Shown in pieces: positions 32,304 to 40,982 of a stretch of DNA of 64,000 bases. This stretch comes from Kribbella monticola (GTDB taxonomy: Bacteria > Actinomycetota > Actinomycetes > Propionibacteriales > Kribbellaceae). The stretch spans positions 248,001 through 312,000 of the forward strand of contig NZ_QFXK01000027.1 of NCBI RefSeq assembly GCF_003261635.1, read 5' to 3'. Position 1 is the stretch's first letter. The number at the start of each line of letters is the position of its first letter. Under the pieces are notes generated by a model. The model did no database searches, was not told the origin of the DNA, and was given only the letters and a program-made list of their open reading frames with translations. The translations under genes were made by a program, and so were the position numbers.

Positions 32304-33707
32304 GTGTCCGTTGAAGACTCGCATGCCCTGTCCAGACGCCAGTTCGTCGCCCGTGCCGCCGCGGCTGGTGTCGCCGTCAGCGTGGTGGGAGCCGTCGAGG
32401 CCCTCTACACGGCGGAGCCCGCGCTCGGGACGTCCGGCCCGAAGATCGGCTACGGCCCGCTGATTCCCGACCCGGCCGGCATGCTCGACCTGCCGCGCGG
32501 ATTCAGCTACCAGATCCTGTCGAGGGAGGGGACGGTCCGGCCGGACGGGCTGCCGACGCCGTCCCGGTTCGACGGGATGGGCACCTTCCCCGACCGCTTC
32601 GGCGGCAACCGGCTGGTCCGCAACCACGAAAGCAGCCCGACCGCGAAGATCAAGGTGGTCGCGCCGCCCGAGCGGACGTACGACCCGGCCGGCGCCGGTG
32701 GCACCAGCACCCTGGTCGTCGACCGGCACAACCACAAGACCAGCGAGCACATCAGCCTGGGCGGCTCGGCGATCAACTGCTCGGGCGGCATCACCCCGTG
32801 GCGCACCTGGCTGACGTGTGAGGAGACCGAACTCAAGGCCGGCCAGAGCGGCTACACCAAGGACCACGGCTTCATCTTCGAGGTCGATCCGTACGACGAC
32901 CGCCGCAACAATCACCCCACTCCGCTGACGGCGATGGGCCGGTTCCAGCACGAGGCGGTCGCGATCGACCCGGCGACGGGCATCGTCTACGAGACCGAGG
33001 ACGCTTTCGTCGCGCCGCTCGGTGGCTTCTACCGGTTCCTGCCGAATCGTCCACGTGGTGGCTGGGGGAGTCTGCGGGCCGGCGGCGAACTCCAGGCGAT
33101 GCGGATCCCCGACCTGCCGGACCTGTCGGTGGTGCAGGAGGCGGGCACGGTCTTCCACGGCGTCGAGTGGGTGAAGGTGCCCGACCCGCTGGCGACGACC
33201 GAGTCGGTCCGCGCCCAGGACTACGGCAAGCAGACCACCGGTGGGTACAAGCTCGAGGGCTGCTGGTGGGGCCAGCTGGACCGCTGCGTGTACTTCGTGT
33301 CGTCGTTCGCCCGCACCGAACTCGGCCCGAAGGTCGACCACGACGGCCAGGTCTGGCGCTACGACCCGCGGGCGAAAACGCTGAAACTGATGGTGATCTT
33401 CACCCGGCCGAAGCCCGGCTCGGACGACCCCGAGTTCGATGCCCCCGACAACATCACCATGTCGCCGTACGGCGGGCTGATGATGTGTGAGGACGGCCTC
33501 GGTGAACAGCACATCCTCGGCACCACCGAGGACGGTCAGGTCTTCAAGTTCGCCCGCAACGCGGTCAACAACGGCACACCCGAAGCCCCGGAGTACGGCG
33601 AACTGGCCGGCGTCGGCTTCTCCGCCGACGGCCGCACCATGTTCTTCAACGTCTACACCCCCGGCATCACCTACGCCATCACCGGCCCCTGGCGCCGCCG
33701 CCGCTAG
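32304..33707 (+). CDS. PhoX-type (DUF839) phosphatase, Tat-exported
   Basis: A 467-residue DUF839/PhoX-family protein. A twin-arginine signal (LSRRQFVARAAAAGVAVSVV) sits at the N-terminus. PhoX phosphatases use an Fe/Ca cofactor and are secreted folded, which agrees with the Tat signal. Family features include GGNRLVRNHESSPT, SGGITPWRTWLTCEET, FQHEAVAIDPATGIVYETED and ITMSPYGGLMMCEDG. The GTG at 32304 has an AAGGAG Shine-Dalgarno; frame-open sequence upstream covers the PHO-box and is not coding. Probably releases phosphate from organic esters outside the cell. Confidence 0.9.
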   Translation: MSVEDSHALSRRQFVARAAAAGVAVSVVGAVEALYTAEPALGTSGPKIGYGPLIPDPAGMLDLPRGFSYQILSREGTVRPDGLPTPSRFDGMGTFPDRFGGNRLVRNHESSPTAKIKVVAPPERTYDPAGAGGTSTLVVDRHNHKTSEHISLGGSAINCSGGITPWRTWLTCEETELKAGQSGYTKDHGFIFEVDPYDDRRNNHPTPLTAMGRFQHEAVAIDPATGIVYETEDAFVAPLGGFYRFLPNRPRGGWGSLRAGGELQAMRIPDLPDLSVVQEAGTVFHGVEWVKVPDPLATTESVRAQDYGKQTTGGYKLEGCWWGQLDRCVYFVSSFARTELGPKVDHDGQVWRYDPRAKTLKLMVIFTRPKPGSDDPEFDAPDNITMSPYGGLMMCEDGLGEQHILGTTEDGQVFKFARNAVNNGTPEAPEYGELAGVGFSADGRTMFFNVYTPGITYAITGPWRRRR

Positions 33708-33710
33708 AGC

Positions 33711-34382
33711 TCAGGCGCCTCGGAGGTGGCTCGTCACCGCGGCGAGCCACCTCTGCGGCGCATGCCGGTGAATCCGATGGCCGGCGTCGACCGTCGCGAT
33801 GGTTGCCGTAGGCATCTGTTGCGCGACGAGTTCGAAGCGGGACTGGTCGAGATGACTCTTCGGTCCACCCGCCAGCAGCAGCGTCGGTGCCGGCACCGCC
33901 ATGAGCCCGTCCCACCACGCAGGTTGCGGCTTCCGTAACTCCGCCACGACCTCACGCAACATCAGCGGATCGAACTTCTTCCGCCCCAGCAACCCCATCA
34001 CCCGCAGCGCCGCGCCCGTACCCGCCTTGACGCTCGGCGGCCCATCCTGAGCACCCCGCGGCGGTACCGGCAGCTCCTCCAGCACCAACCGCTCAACCCG
34101 CTCCGGCACCTGCACAGCAATGAGACTCGCCACGAACGCCCCGAGCGAATGCCCCACCAGCGTCACTCGCTCCAGCCCGAGCTCGTCCAACTCCCGCACC
34201 ACGTCGTCGCGGAAGTCCTCCAGCCGGTACGCCCTACGCCGAGCCGCCCCGCGATGCCCAGCCAGCGTCGGGCAGTGCACCCGATAGCCCGCCTCTTCCA
34301 GGCCGGCCCGCACGCCGTCCCACGTCGCCGGCGCACTCCCGGCGGCGTGCAGACAGACCAGGTCCTTCAACTCTTCAGTCAC
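33711..34382 (-). CDS. Alpha/beta hydrolase
   Basis: A 223-residue alpha/beta-hydrolase-fold protein. Oxyanion region LVCLHAAGSAPATWDG, nucleophile S79 in VTLVGHSLGAFVASL, and a C-terminal catalytic His in TVDAGHRIHRH. No signal peptide. The substrate is unknown; the small cap region suggests an esterase or lactonase. Translation starts at a GTG without a clear Shine-Dalgarno; two palindromes of TetR-operator style lie immediately upstream. Convergent with the phosphatase gene. Confidence 0.85.
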   Translation of the reverse strand: MTEELKDLVCLHAAGSAPATWDGVRAGLEEAGYRVHCPTLAGHRGAARRRAYRLEDFRDDVVRELDELGLERVTLVGHSLGAFVASLIAVQVPERVERLVLEELPVPPRGAQDGPPSVKAGTGAALRVMGLLGRKKFDPLMLREVVAELRKPQPAWWDGLMAVPAPTLLLAGGPKSHLDQSRFELVAQQMPTATIATVDAGHRIHRHAPQRWLAAVTSHLRGA

Positions 34383-34421
34383 GGAGACAGTGTCTACACG
34401 ATTCGCGTAGACACTGTCTAC
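34383..34421. promoter_or_regulatory. Twin TetR-type operators upstream of the hydrolase
   Basis: Perfect 15-bp palindrome GTAGACACTGTCTAC (34407-34421) and a second AGACAGTGTCT (34385-34395), centres 24 bp apart, covering the putative promoter of the hydrolase. The style is that of TetR-family sites, but no TetR gene is adjacent. Confidence 0.7.
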
Positions 34422-34434
34422 CGCAGATCCGAAG

Positions 34435-35673
34435 TCAGGGTGCGTCGATGACGATGGCGGCTTCCATTTCGAGGACGCGTTGGTAGTCCTCGTCGAGGGT
34501 GGCTGCGTCGCTGTGGATGAGGATGACCCAGGCCAGGCAGGTGAAGAGGTCGACCGTCTCGGGGACGATCGCGTCTTCCTCGTGCAGGATCTTCATCCAG
34601 TGGAAGGACTTCAGCTCTTCGGCGGGAGCGAGCACCTCGCGGTTGCGGAAGTAGCCCTCCCGGACCGCGGAGATGAAGATGCCACGCAGGTGCTGGACCA
34701 GGTCGAAGCTGTCCCGCACCTCGCCGCGGACCCGGTGCGCGACGGTCCGCTTGATGTGGTTGTCGCCGGTGGCCAGTTCGCTGACCATCTGGTGACCGCC
34801 ACCGGCCGGCCGGGCCGCGACCTCGATCAGGCGCGGTCCGTCGGCCGTCATCATCACCTCGGAGTGCCCGCACCCGACCCGGATGCCGACGGCATCGAGC
34901 ACCTGCTGGGTGTACGGCCACAACGCCAGTACTTCGGGGTCGTCGGCCGCGAGGAAGTCGATCCGGTGGTAGATGCCGATCTTGTCGCCCCGGCTGACCT
35001 TGGTGTAGCGGCAGACGTCGACGAGCGAGTGCACCCCGTCCACCGAGTAGCTGTCCACCAGGTACTCGGTGCCCTCGGCGTACTCCTGGATCAGTACTGC
35101 GTCGTTGGTGATGCCCATCTTGTTGGTCCGGCCGAGCACCTGGTCGAACCGCTCCCGCCAGTCGCCGTCCTCGAAGACGATGTAGACCTCGTCGCCGGCG
35201 GCACTCTTCGGCGGCTTGATCACCAGCCGCTTGCCGAGCAGGTCGTTCTCCTTCAGCCAGTGCTCGGCCTCGGCCGGGTCGGACGTCAGGAACTGCCGCA
35301 GCCTCGGAACCCCAGCAGCAGAAAGCGCCTGGGCCATCTGCCACTTGTCCCGCCGCGCCGACGCCAGTTCAGGAACGTTCCCGCTGCCCGGTACCAGGAT
35401 CTCGGTGAGCTGGTCGCACAACTCGACCCCACTCTCCGCCCCAGGCACCAGGTACTCCGGTTCGTACACCCGCAACTCCGCGGCCAGCGCCTCCACGTCA
35501 CCCGTGAAGTAGTGCACGTGCTCGAAATCCTCCGGGTGCCAACTCGTCGTGTACGCCGGTGGCGGCTCCAGTCCGCTCAGGACCGCAACCGGCACCTGGC
35601 CGGCCTCCTTGAAGGCCGCCGGATATTCCTGACCGGTGGACAACGGGTCCACGATGATCGTGTAGCTAGACAT
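34435..35673 (-). CDS. ATP-grasp ligase (amide/peptide bond-forming), last gene of hydrazine cluster
   Basis: A 412-residue ATP-grasp enzyme; these activate a carboxylate as acyl phosphate and couple it to an amine. An N-terminal preATP-grasp domain (YTIIVDPLSTGQEYPAAFKE) precedes ATP-binding strands (GKRLVIKPPKSAAGDEVYIV, VLIQEYAEGTEYLVDS) and the metal-binding segment near residues 276-292, with E284 and R288. The usual Asn after the Glu (E-x-N-x-R) is Ala286 here, followed by PAGGGH. It lies ten bases after the MFS gene in a seven-gene run. With a second ATP-grasp enzyme it probably joins the hydrazine-bearing acid to amino acids. Confidence 0.85.
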   Translation of the reverse strand: MSSYTIIVDPLSTGQEYPAAFKEAGQVPVAVLSGLEPPPAYTTSWHPEDFEHVHYFTGDVEALAAELRVYEPEYLVPGAESGVELCDQLTEILVPGSGNVPELASARRDKWQMAQALSAAGVPRLRQFLTSDPAEAEHWLKENDLLGKRLVIKPPKSAAGDEVYIVFEDGDWRERFDQVLGRTNKMGITNDAVLIQEYAEGTEYLVDSYSVDGVHSLVDVCRYTKVSRGDKIGIYHRIDFLAADDPEVLALWPYTQQVLDAVGIRVGCGHSEVMMTADGPRLIEVAARPAGGGHQMVSELATGDNHIKRTVAHRVRGEVRDSFDLVQHLRGIFISAVREGYFRNREVLAPAEELKSFHWMKILHEEDAIVPETVDLFTCLAWVILIHSDAATLDEDYQRVLEMEAAIVIDAP

Positions 35674-35682
35674 GAGGCCCTC

Positions 35683-36966
35683 CTACGAGCTCTCGCTCGG
35701 CAACGGCTCGCTGGCCGGGGTGATGTCGACTGCTGGTTCCTCGGCGGCCGTGTCGGCTCCGCTGGACATGCCGAAGTACGCGAGGACGACGCCGATCGCG
35801 CCGGCCACGCCGCACCAGACCCAGACCCGGGTGCCGGCGTTGTTCCAGACCCACACGCCGAGAAAGGGACCGAGGGCGGAGCCCAGGCCGAACATGGCGT
35901 GGGCCGATCCGACGTACCGGCCGAGGAGCTTCGGCGTGGCGGCCATGCCCGGATAGGCGAACATGGTCGGACCGGCGATGATCTCGGCCAGCGTCCACAG
36001 CAGGGTGCCGATCACGAAGATCGCCACCCCGCCCGGCAGCGCGTAGAACGCGAGGCCGCCGCCGAGCAGGACGAAGCCGATGATCGCGACGATCCGGGCC
36101 GGCCAGTGCTGGACCACCTTGGTCACCAGCAACTCGCAGGTGATCACGATGAAGCCGTTCAGCGCGACGACCGCGCTGAACCACCAGGTGGACAGCCCTT
36201 CCGACTTCATGTGCAGCGGAAGGACGGCCAGGTACTGCATGTAGATCGCCGCGTTGATGAACATGCACACGAGGAACAGCACGTACTTGTAGTCCCGCAG
36301 TACGGCGAGGTAGCCGCCCTTCGGTTCCGGCGCGGCCGGGTCGTCGGCCGTGTCGTCGGCGACCGCCGCCGGCTTCCGGCCGGGCAGCGCGATGATCGCC
36401 ACGGTCGCGTAGGCCAACGCGGCAAGGGCTTCGCCGATGAACAGCAGGTTCCACGAGATCGAGACCAGGGCGGCACCGATCAGCGGAGCCGCCGTCGTCC
36501 CGAGGTTCATCGCCAGCCGGTAGACCGCGAAGATCATCACCTGGCGGTTCTTCGGGGTCAGCTCGGTCAGCAGTGCCGCCGAGGCCGGCCGGTAGAACTG
36601 CCCGACCGCACCGGCCAGTGCGACCACGATCAGGACGGCGGTGTAGCTCGGGACGTAGGCGATTCCCAGCACGAACGCGGCCATGCCGAACATGCTGATC
36701 ATCACCGCGGCCCGCGGCCCGACCTTGTCCGACAGCGAGCCGCCGATGATCAGGCCGATCACCGAGCCGCCGCCGTAGATGCCCAGCGCCGTACCGGCCT
36801 GGACGTCGGTGAAACCCTTCGAGGTGGTCAGGAACAGCACCAGGAAGACCTGCAGGAACCAGCCGAGCTTGTTCACGAAGACGCCGACCAGCAGCGCCTT
36901 CACCGGCAGCGGGGCGCCCTTGATGGTCGCCCAGATGCCGGTGCTCTCGTCGGTCGTCGAACTCAT
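35683..36966 (-). CDS. MFS transporter of the hydrazine cluster
   Basis: A 427-residue major facilitator protein with about 12 transmembrane helices (first VKALLVGVFVNKLGWFLQVF). The loop after TM2 has GGSVIGLIIGGSLSDKVGPR, resembling the MFS signature GxLaDrxGrr. The central cytoplasmic loop is Pro/Ala/Asp-rich. Located between two ATP-grasp genes and overlapping the upstream one by four bases (ATGA), it is best read as the exporter and self-protection factor for the cluster product. The ATG at 36966 is chosen for this overlap; the frame is open further upstream only through the neighbour gene. Confidence 0.88.
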   Translation of the reverse strand: MSSTTDESTGIWATIKGAPLPVKALLVGVFVNKLGWFLQVFLVLFLTTSKGFTDVQAGTALGIYGGGSVIGLIIGGSLSDKVGPRAAVMISMFGMAAFVLGIAYVPSYTAVLIVVALAGAVGQFYRPASAALLTELTPKNRQVMIFAVYRLAMNLGTTAAPLIGAALVSISWNLLFIGEALAALAYATVAIIALPGRKPAAVADDTADDPAAPEPKGGYLAVLRDYKYVLFLVCMFINAAIYMQYLAVLPLHMKSEGLSTWWFSAVVALNGFIVITCELLVTKVVQHWPARIVAIIGFVLLGGGLAFYALPGGVAIFVIGTLLWTLAEIIAGPTMFAYPGMAATPKLLGRYVGSAHAMFGLGSALGPFLGVWVWNNAGTRVWVWCGVAGAIGVVLAYFGMSSGADTAAEEPAVDITPASEPLPSESS

Positions 36967-38219
36967 GGTGTCGCCTCTTCGGGTTCCTTGGGGTGGCCGG
37001 ACCAGCGCAGCGCCTGCTCGGCCGCGTCGAGCCCGGCCCGGCAGTCGTCCAGCGTGGTGGCCACCACGGTCGCGTAGGCGATCCGGCCCCACAGCGTGCC
37101 GATCGGCGGGGGACTGGTGGTCGCGCCGGGCTCCATCAGCACGACGAGTTGGTCGATCGTTGCCGGCAGCCCCGATTCGTCGAAGCCGACCGAGTCGAGC
37201 ACGGTGTCGTTCTCGTCGACGTAGAAGAACCGGACGCCCCCGACCATCGCCCGGTCAGGCACGAGTTCGGGGGTGCGGCCGCACGCCACCGCCGCGGCCG
37301 CGAGGCCTGGGTCGGCCCCGGTCGCCTGCAGGCCGAGGTACGGGATCATGTCGCCGCCGATCCGGGCGTTGATCTCGATCACCTTCGGGCCGTCGGCGGT
37401 GATCATGATCTCGGTGTGCGTGACGCCGTCGGTGAACCCGATCGCCGCGTGCGCGTCGGCCAGCACCTGCATCAGTTCCTGGTCGGCCAGCAGCGGGTCG
37501 GCCGCGTCGACGAAGTGACCGATCTCCTCGGCGTACGGCGGGTAGCCGATCTCCTTGCGGGCAAGGCAGAACGGCGTCACCTGGCCGTGGAAGATCGCCG
37601 AGTCGATGCTGATCTCGTAGCCGTCGGCGAACTCCTCGACCAGCACCTTGACGTCGTAGTGCGGCGCCTCGGGCACGGTGGTGTCGTGCGCGAACTCCCA
37701 GTTGTCCTTCAGCTCCTCGGCCGAGTTGACCTTCACCACGCCGAGGCTGGCGGCCAGCGCCCGTGGCTTCAGGATCACCGGGTAGCCGAGCTTGTCCGCC
37801 GTCTCGAGCGCCTCGTCGACGGTGTCCACCAGCACGGAGACCGGCTGGGGAACACCGCGCTCGGCGAGCGCCGTACGGGTCAGGTGCTTGTCGCGGCAGC
37901 GGTTGATCATCTCGACGTCGCCGCCCGGCAGGCCGAGCGTCTCGGCGATGTGGGCGGTCTGCAGGATGCGGGCCTCGTCCCAGCAGAGCACGCCGTCGAT
38001 CGGCTGCTCGGCGTGCAGCTTCTTCGCCGCGACGACCAGCGCCTCGGCGTCGAGCGTGCTCTCCAGTACCGTCCAGCCCTCGATGTACTCCTTCTCCCAG
38101 GTCGGTTCCGCGTGCAGGAACATGTGGATCCGGTACTGCGGCGCGATCGAGCGCAGGATGTACTCCCGGAACAGGCGCATCCCGGTCGCCACCACCAGCA
38201 GGTGCGGTCTCGTCGTCAT
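36963..38219 (-). CDS. ATP-grasp ligase of the hydrazine cluster (BC/BacD-like)
   Basis: A 418-residue ATP-grasp ligase. PHLLVVATGMRLFREYILRS opens a Rossmann-like N-domain; CRDKHLTRTALAERGVPQPV is the typical second-domain entry; YPVILKPRALAASLGVVKV and VLVEEFADGYEISID bind ATP; IMITADGPKVIEINARIGGD has the canonical metal-binding Glu/Asn/Arg. A C-terminal domain of about 100 residues follows. The order resembles L-amino acid ligases and carnosine-synthase-like enzymes. Only weakly similar to the other ATP-grasp gene, so each probably forms a different bond. Three bases separate it from the small beta-rich gene. Confidence 0.88.
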   Translation of the reverse strand: MTTRPHLLVVATGMRLFREYILRSIAPQYRIHMFLHAEPTWEKEYIEGWTVLESTLDAEALVVAAKKLHAEQPIDGVLCWDEARILQTAHIAETLGLPGGDVEMINRCRDKHLTRTALAERGVPQPVSVLVDTVDEALETADKLGYPVILKPRALAASLGVVKVNSAEELKDNWEFAHDTTVPEAPHYDVKVLVEEFADGYEISIDSAIFHGQVTPFCLARKEIGYPPYAEEIGHFVDAADPLLADQELMQVLADAHAAIGFTDGVTHTEIMITADGPKVIEINARIGGDMIPYLGLQATGADPGLAAAAVACGRTPELVPDRAMVGGVRFFYVDENDTVLDSVGFDESGLPATIDQLVVLMEPGATTSPPPIGTLWGRIAYATVVATTLDDCRAGLDAAEQALRWSGHPKEPEEATP

Positions 38220-38222
38220 CTC

Positions 38223-38600
38223 TCAGACCTCCCTGATCGGAGCCGGGATCTGCTCGATGGAGGAGACCCCGCGAGTGCCGTCGCTACGGCGGAAGTGGTC
38301 GGTGATCCGGATGTTGCCGCGCAGGTCGTACTCCGGGATGCTGCGGCACTCGCCGCTGACCAGCTCGCCGTCAGCGGTCAGCAGGCAGTAGGCACCCCTG
38401 ATCGTCCCGTCCGGTTGCATTCGGCCGACCAGCCGCCCGCTGCGCAGCGATCCACCCGCGTAGAACTCGGCCCAGACCAGGTCGTCCTCGCGGTGATACT
38501 GCCCGTACGGCGTACTCGCGCTCGGGTCGTCCCGGACGAGCTGGAACCAGACGCCGTCGACATCGGGTACAGCCGAAGGCTCGGGAGCAGCGGCGGTCAC
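38223..38600 (-). CDS. Small beta-rich protein (family often labelled n-acetylglutamate synthase)
   Basis: A 125-residue protein of unknown function. It contains alternating short strands with Gly turns, LVWAEFYAGGSLRSGRLVGR, MQPDGTIRGAYCLLTADGEL and VSGECRSIPEYDLRGNIRIT. This pattern matches a widespread small family commonly, and probably wrongly, annotated as n-acetylglutamate synthase. No catalytic motif is recognised. The GTG at 38600 overlaps the preceding stop as GTGA; a second GTG lies three bases earlier. Its place inside the hydrazine operon suggests a binding, tailoring or scaffold role (inference). Confidence 0.75.
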   Translation of the reverse strand: MTAAAPEPSAVPDVDGVWFQLVRDDPSASTPYGQYHREDDLVWAEFYAGGSLRSGRLVGRMQPDGTIRGAYCLLTADGELVSGECRSIPEYDLRGNIRITDHFRRSDGTRGVSSIEQIPAPIREV

Positions 38601-40978
38601 CACTTCACCGCGCACAGCTCGTCGGAGATCGGGTAGATCTCCCGGTCGAACATCGAGTTGAGCACGATCGCGGCCCGGACCGGGAGCTGCGTCAGCCCCG
38701 CGTTCGTCAGGCCGTGGCTGTACCGGCTCGCGTTGAACGAGAAGATCCGGTGGCCGTTCATGCCCTTCCAGCGCACCGAGTAGTCGGGCTCGACCAGCAT
38801 CTCGCCGTCGTCGTCGTAGTCGATCCGCTCCCGCAGGTCGTCGTCGAACGGAGCCTGCACGTGCTCGCGGCCCGCGGCGATCACCAGCCGGCGTACCTCG
38901 TGCTCCTCCGGCATCGCCGGGGTCGTGCAGCGCAGCCGAATGGTGCCGTCGGCAAGCTGTTCGGCCGAGGTGACGTCGCGGCCGGGCAGCAGCGTCACCG
39001 GGAACCGGCCGAGCGTGAGCAGGCCGTCGTAGTTGCCCTGGTACAGCGCCTTCAGGCCGCCCGGCGTGATCGCGTCGCCGGAGTAGCGGGAGTCCACGAT
39101 CATCTCCCGGCGCTTCGACCGGTTCAGCCCCTGCAGGAACTCGATGTGTGAGGGCCGGTACAGCTCGTTGGCCATCGGGGAGTCGTCGATACTGCGGAAC
39201 CACTGGTTGCGGCCGATCCAGCGGATGTCGGTGAAGCCGGAGCCGAGCAACCGCAGTACACATTCGAGACCGGTCTGGCCGCCGCCGATCACCGCGACGG
39301 GGTCGGCCTTGTCGGCGTCCATACCGGGCAGCCGGGCGCCGAGCTCGTCGGCGATGAAGGCCCGCTCGGAGTCCAGCCCGCGGACGTACTCCGGCCAGAC
39401 CGGCCGGGTGCCGAGGCCGAGGACGAGGTGCTCCGACAGCGCGACCGGCGTACCGTCCACGCAGATCTGGAAGCCCTCGTCGGTGATCGAGACCGAGTCC
39501 ACCCGGCAGTCGAAGTTGACCACGCCGAGCCGCTCGGTGGCCCAGGCGAGGTAGCGCTCGTACTCGATCCGGGGCAGCGCGTCGAACTGGGAGTTGATCA
39601 GCGCGTAGAGCCGGCCGGACGTGACCAGGTAGTTCAGGAACGTCAGTTCGTGCCGTGGATCGACCAGCGAGACCAGGTCCTTCATCCAGCCGGTCTGCAT
39701 CCGCACCCCGGGGTACAGCAGCGGGGTGTGCCAGCCGGCCACCGGGCGGGAGTCGAACAGGGCCAGTTTCTCGGTGGTGACGTTCTTGTACAGGGCCGCC
39801 AGCGACAGGTTCGACGGACCGGCACCGATGCCGATCGTGTGGTACCTGGGCGGGTGGCCGGTGCCTCGTTCCGAATTCGTCATGCGCTTGTTCTCCGTCC
39901 GCGAAGTGGTGGTGCGCGTGGATTCCCCGGTGACGAGCGGGCCGAGCAGATCGCTCGCTGCCGTCCGGCTTGCGGCCAGCGCGGTTTTCACGCTGCCGCC
40001 GGACCCACCGGTGAAAGTGAAGAGCCGATGTGTGCTGCCGAGTACCGACCAGAGCGTCAGTACCGGCGGATCGGCATAACAGTCGGCGTTGGAGACCGTG
40101 TGCCTGGTCCCCAGCAGCCTGAGGTGTGGCAGCCGCTCGCCGGCGATCCGGACGGCCTCGGTGGCCAGGTCCGGGACCGGCTTGCTGCTGCCTGGTGGTA
40201 CCGACCAGCGGTGGGTGTCGACGCCGAGGAGGAGTCCTCCGTCGGCGGTCGGGCGCCCGTACAGATCGCTGGTCTCGTCGATGAACATGGTCGGCAGGGC
40301 GCCGTCCACGTCGTACACGGCGACCTGGATCGCCTTGGTCCGGTAGGGCTCGGCAGGCAACGCGTTGCCCGCGAGCAGTCCCGGCGTCCACGGTCCGGCG
40401 GCCACCACGACCACGTCGTACCGACAGCTGTCGCCTGGTGTGCGGCAGCTGACCGATCCGTCGGGGTGGGGGACCAGACCGAGCACAGGGCCCGGTACGA
40501 CCCTGCTGTCTTCACCGCTCGCCAGTTCGCTGATGACCAGCGAGCGAAGTTGATCCGGCCGGATGAAACCGGCCCGCTTCTCCAGTACGCCGACCGTGCC
40601 GTCCGGCAGCCCGTGCCAACCACGCCCGCGCAGAGCGCTCGCGTCGACGATCTCGGTCGAGCCGGGATGCAAGTGCTCCACCTCGGCGACGGCCGCCTCG
40701 AGCCCGGCGTACGGCGTGAGCAGGTAGGTGCACCCGGTCTCCACGTAGCCGGCCTGATCGAGCAGATCCGGGGTCTCGAACAGCTCCGCCAGACTCTCGG
40801 CCGCCAGCCGGCGCTGCTCGGGGTGCGTCTCGAAACCCCGTACGCCGCCACCCGATGCCGCGGTGGCGTCAGTGCCCGGTACGCCGGTGACCAGGTCGAC
40901 CTGTACGCCGGGATAGCTGGTCAGCCGCCTGGCCAACAGGGTGCCGGCGATACCGGCACCGATCACACAGATCCGCAT
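38597..40978 (-). CDS. Bifunctional DAO-type FAD oxidase - lysine/ornithine N-hydroxylase fusion
   Basis: A 793-residue two-domain flavoprotein. Residues 1-345 are a D-amino-acid-oxidase/glycine-oxidase-like domain: ICVIGAGIAGTLLARRL binds FAD, and FTFTGGSGGSVKTALAASRT is the C-terminal FAD-contact region. After a Ser/Thr-rich linker (about 346-366) comes an IucD/PvdA-type N-monooxygenase: TIGIGAGPSNLSLAALYK (FAD, G383-P388), MQTGWMKDLVSLVDP, GGGQTGLECVLRLLG (NADPH, from G565) and LVIAAGREHVQAPF. In hydrazine pathways these two activities are separate proteins: the hydroxylase makes N6-hydroxylysine, the oxidase later cleaves the N-N-linked adduct. An ATG at 39883 (residue 366) with a GGAG nine bases upstream could also start the hydroxylase alone. 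Confidence 0.88.
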   Translation of the reverse strand: MRICVIGAGIAGTLLARRLTSYPGVQVDLVTGVPGTDATAASGGGVRGFETHPEQRRLAAESLAELFETPDLLDQAGYVETGCTYLLTPYAGLEAAVAEVEHLHPGSTEIVDASALRGRGWHGLPDGTVGVLEKRAGFIRPDQLRSLVISELASGEDSRVVPGPVLGLVPHPDGSVSCRTPGDSCRYDVVVVAAGPWTPGLLAGNALPAEPYRTKAIQVAVYDVDGALPTMFIDETSDLYGRPTADGGLLLGVDTHRWSVPPGSSKPVPDLATEAVRIAGERLPHLRLLGTRHTVSNADCYADPPVLTLWSVLGSTHRLFTFTGGSGGSVKTALAASRTAASDLLGPLVTGESTRTTTSRTENKRMTNSERGTGHPPRYHTIGIGAGPSNLSLAALYKNVTTEKLALFDSRPVAGWHTPLLYPGVRMQTGWMKDLVSLVDPRHELTFLNYLVTSGRLYALINSQFDALPRIEYERYLAWATERLGVVNFDCRVDSVSITDEGFQICVDGTPVALSEHLVLGLGTRPVWPEYVRGLDSERAFIADELGARLPGMDADKADPVAVIGGGQTGLECVLRLLGSGFTDIRWIGRNQWFRSIDDSPMANELYRPSHIEFLQGLNRSKRREMIVDSRYSGDAITPGGLKALYQGNYDGLLTLGRFPVTLLPGRDVTSAEQLADGTIRLRCTTPAMPEEHEVRRLVIAAGREHVQAPFDDDLRERIDYDDDGEMLVEPDYSVRWKGMNGHRIFSFNASRYSHGLTNAGLTQLPVRAAIVLNSMFDREIYPISDELCAVKW

Positions 40979-40982
40979 CGCT

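Noticed and set aside
34480..37077. 865-codon plus-strand frame across the hydrazine operon
   Set aside because: Runs antisense through an ATP-grasp gene and the MFS gene; no signature, codon pattern wrong.
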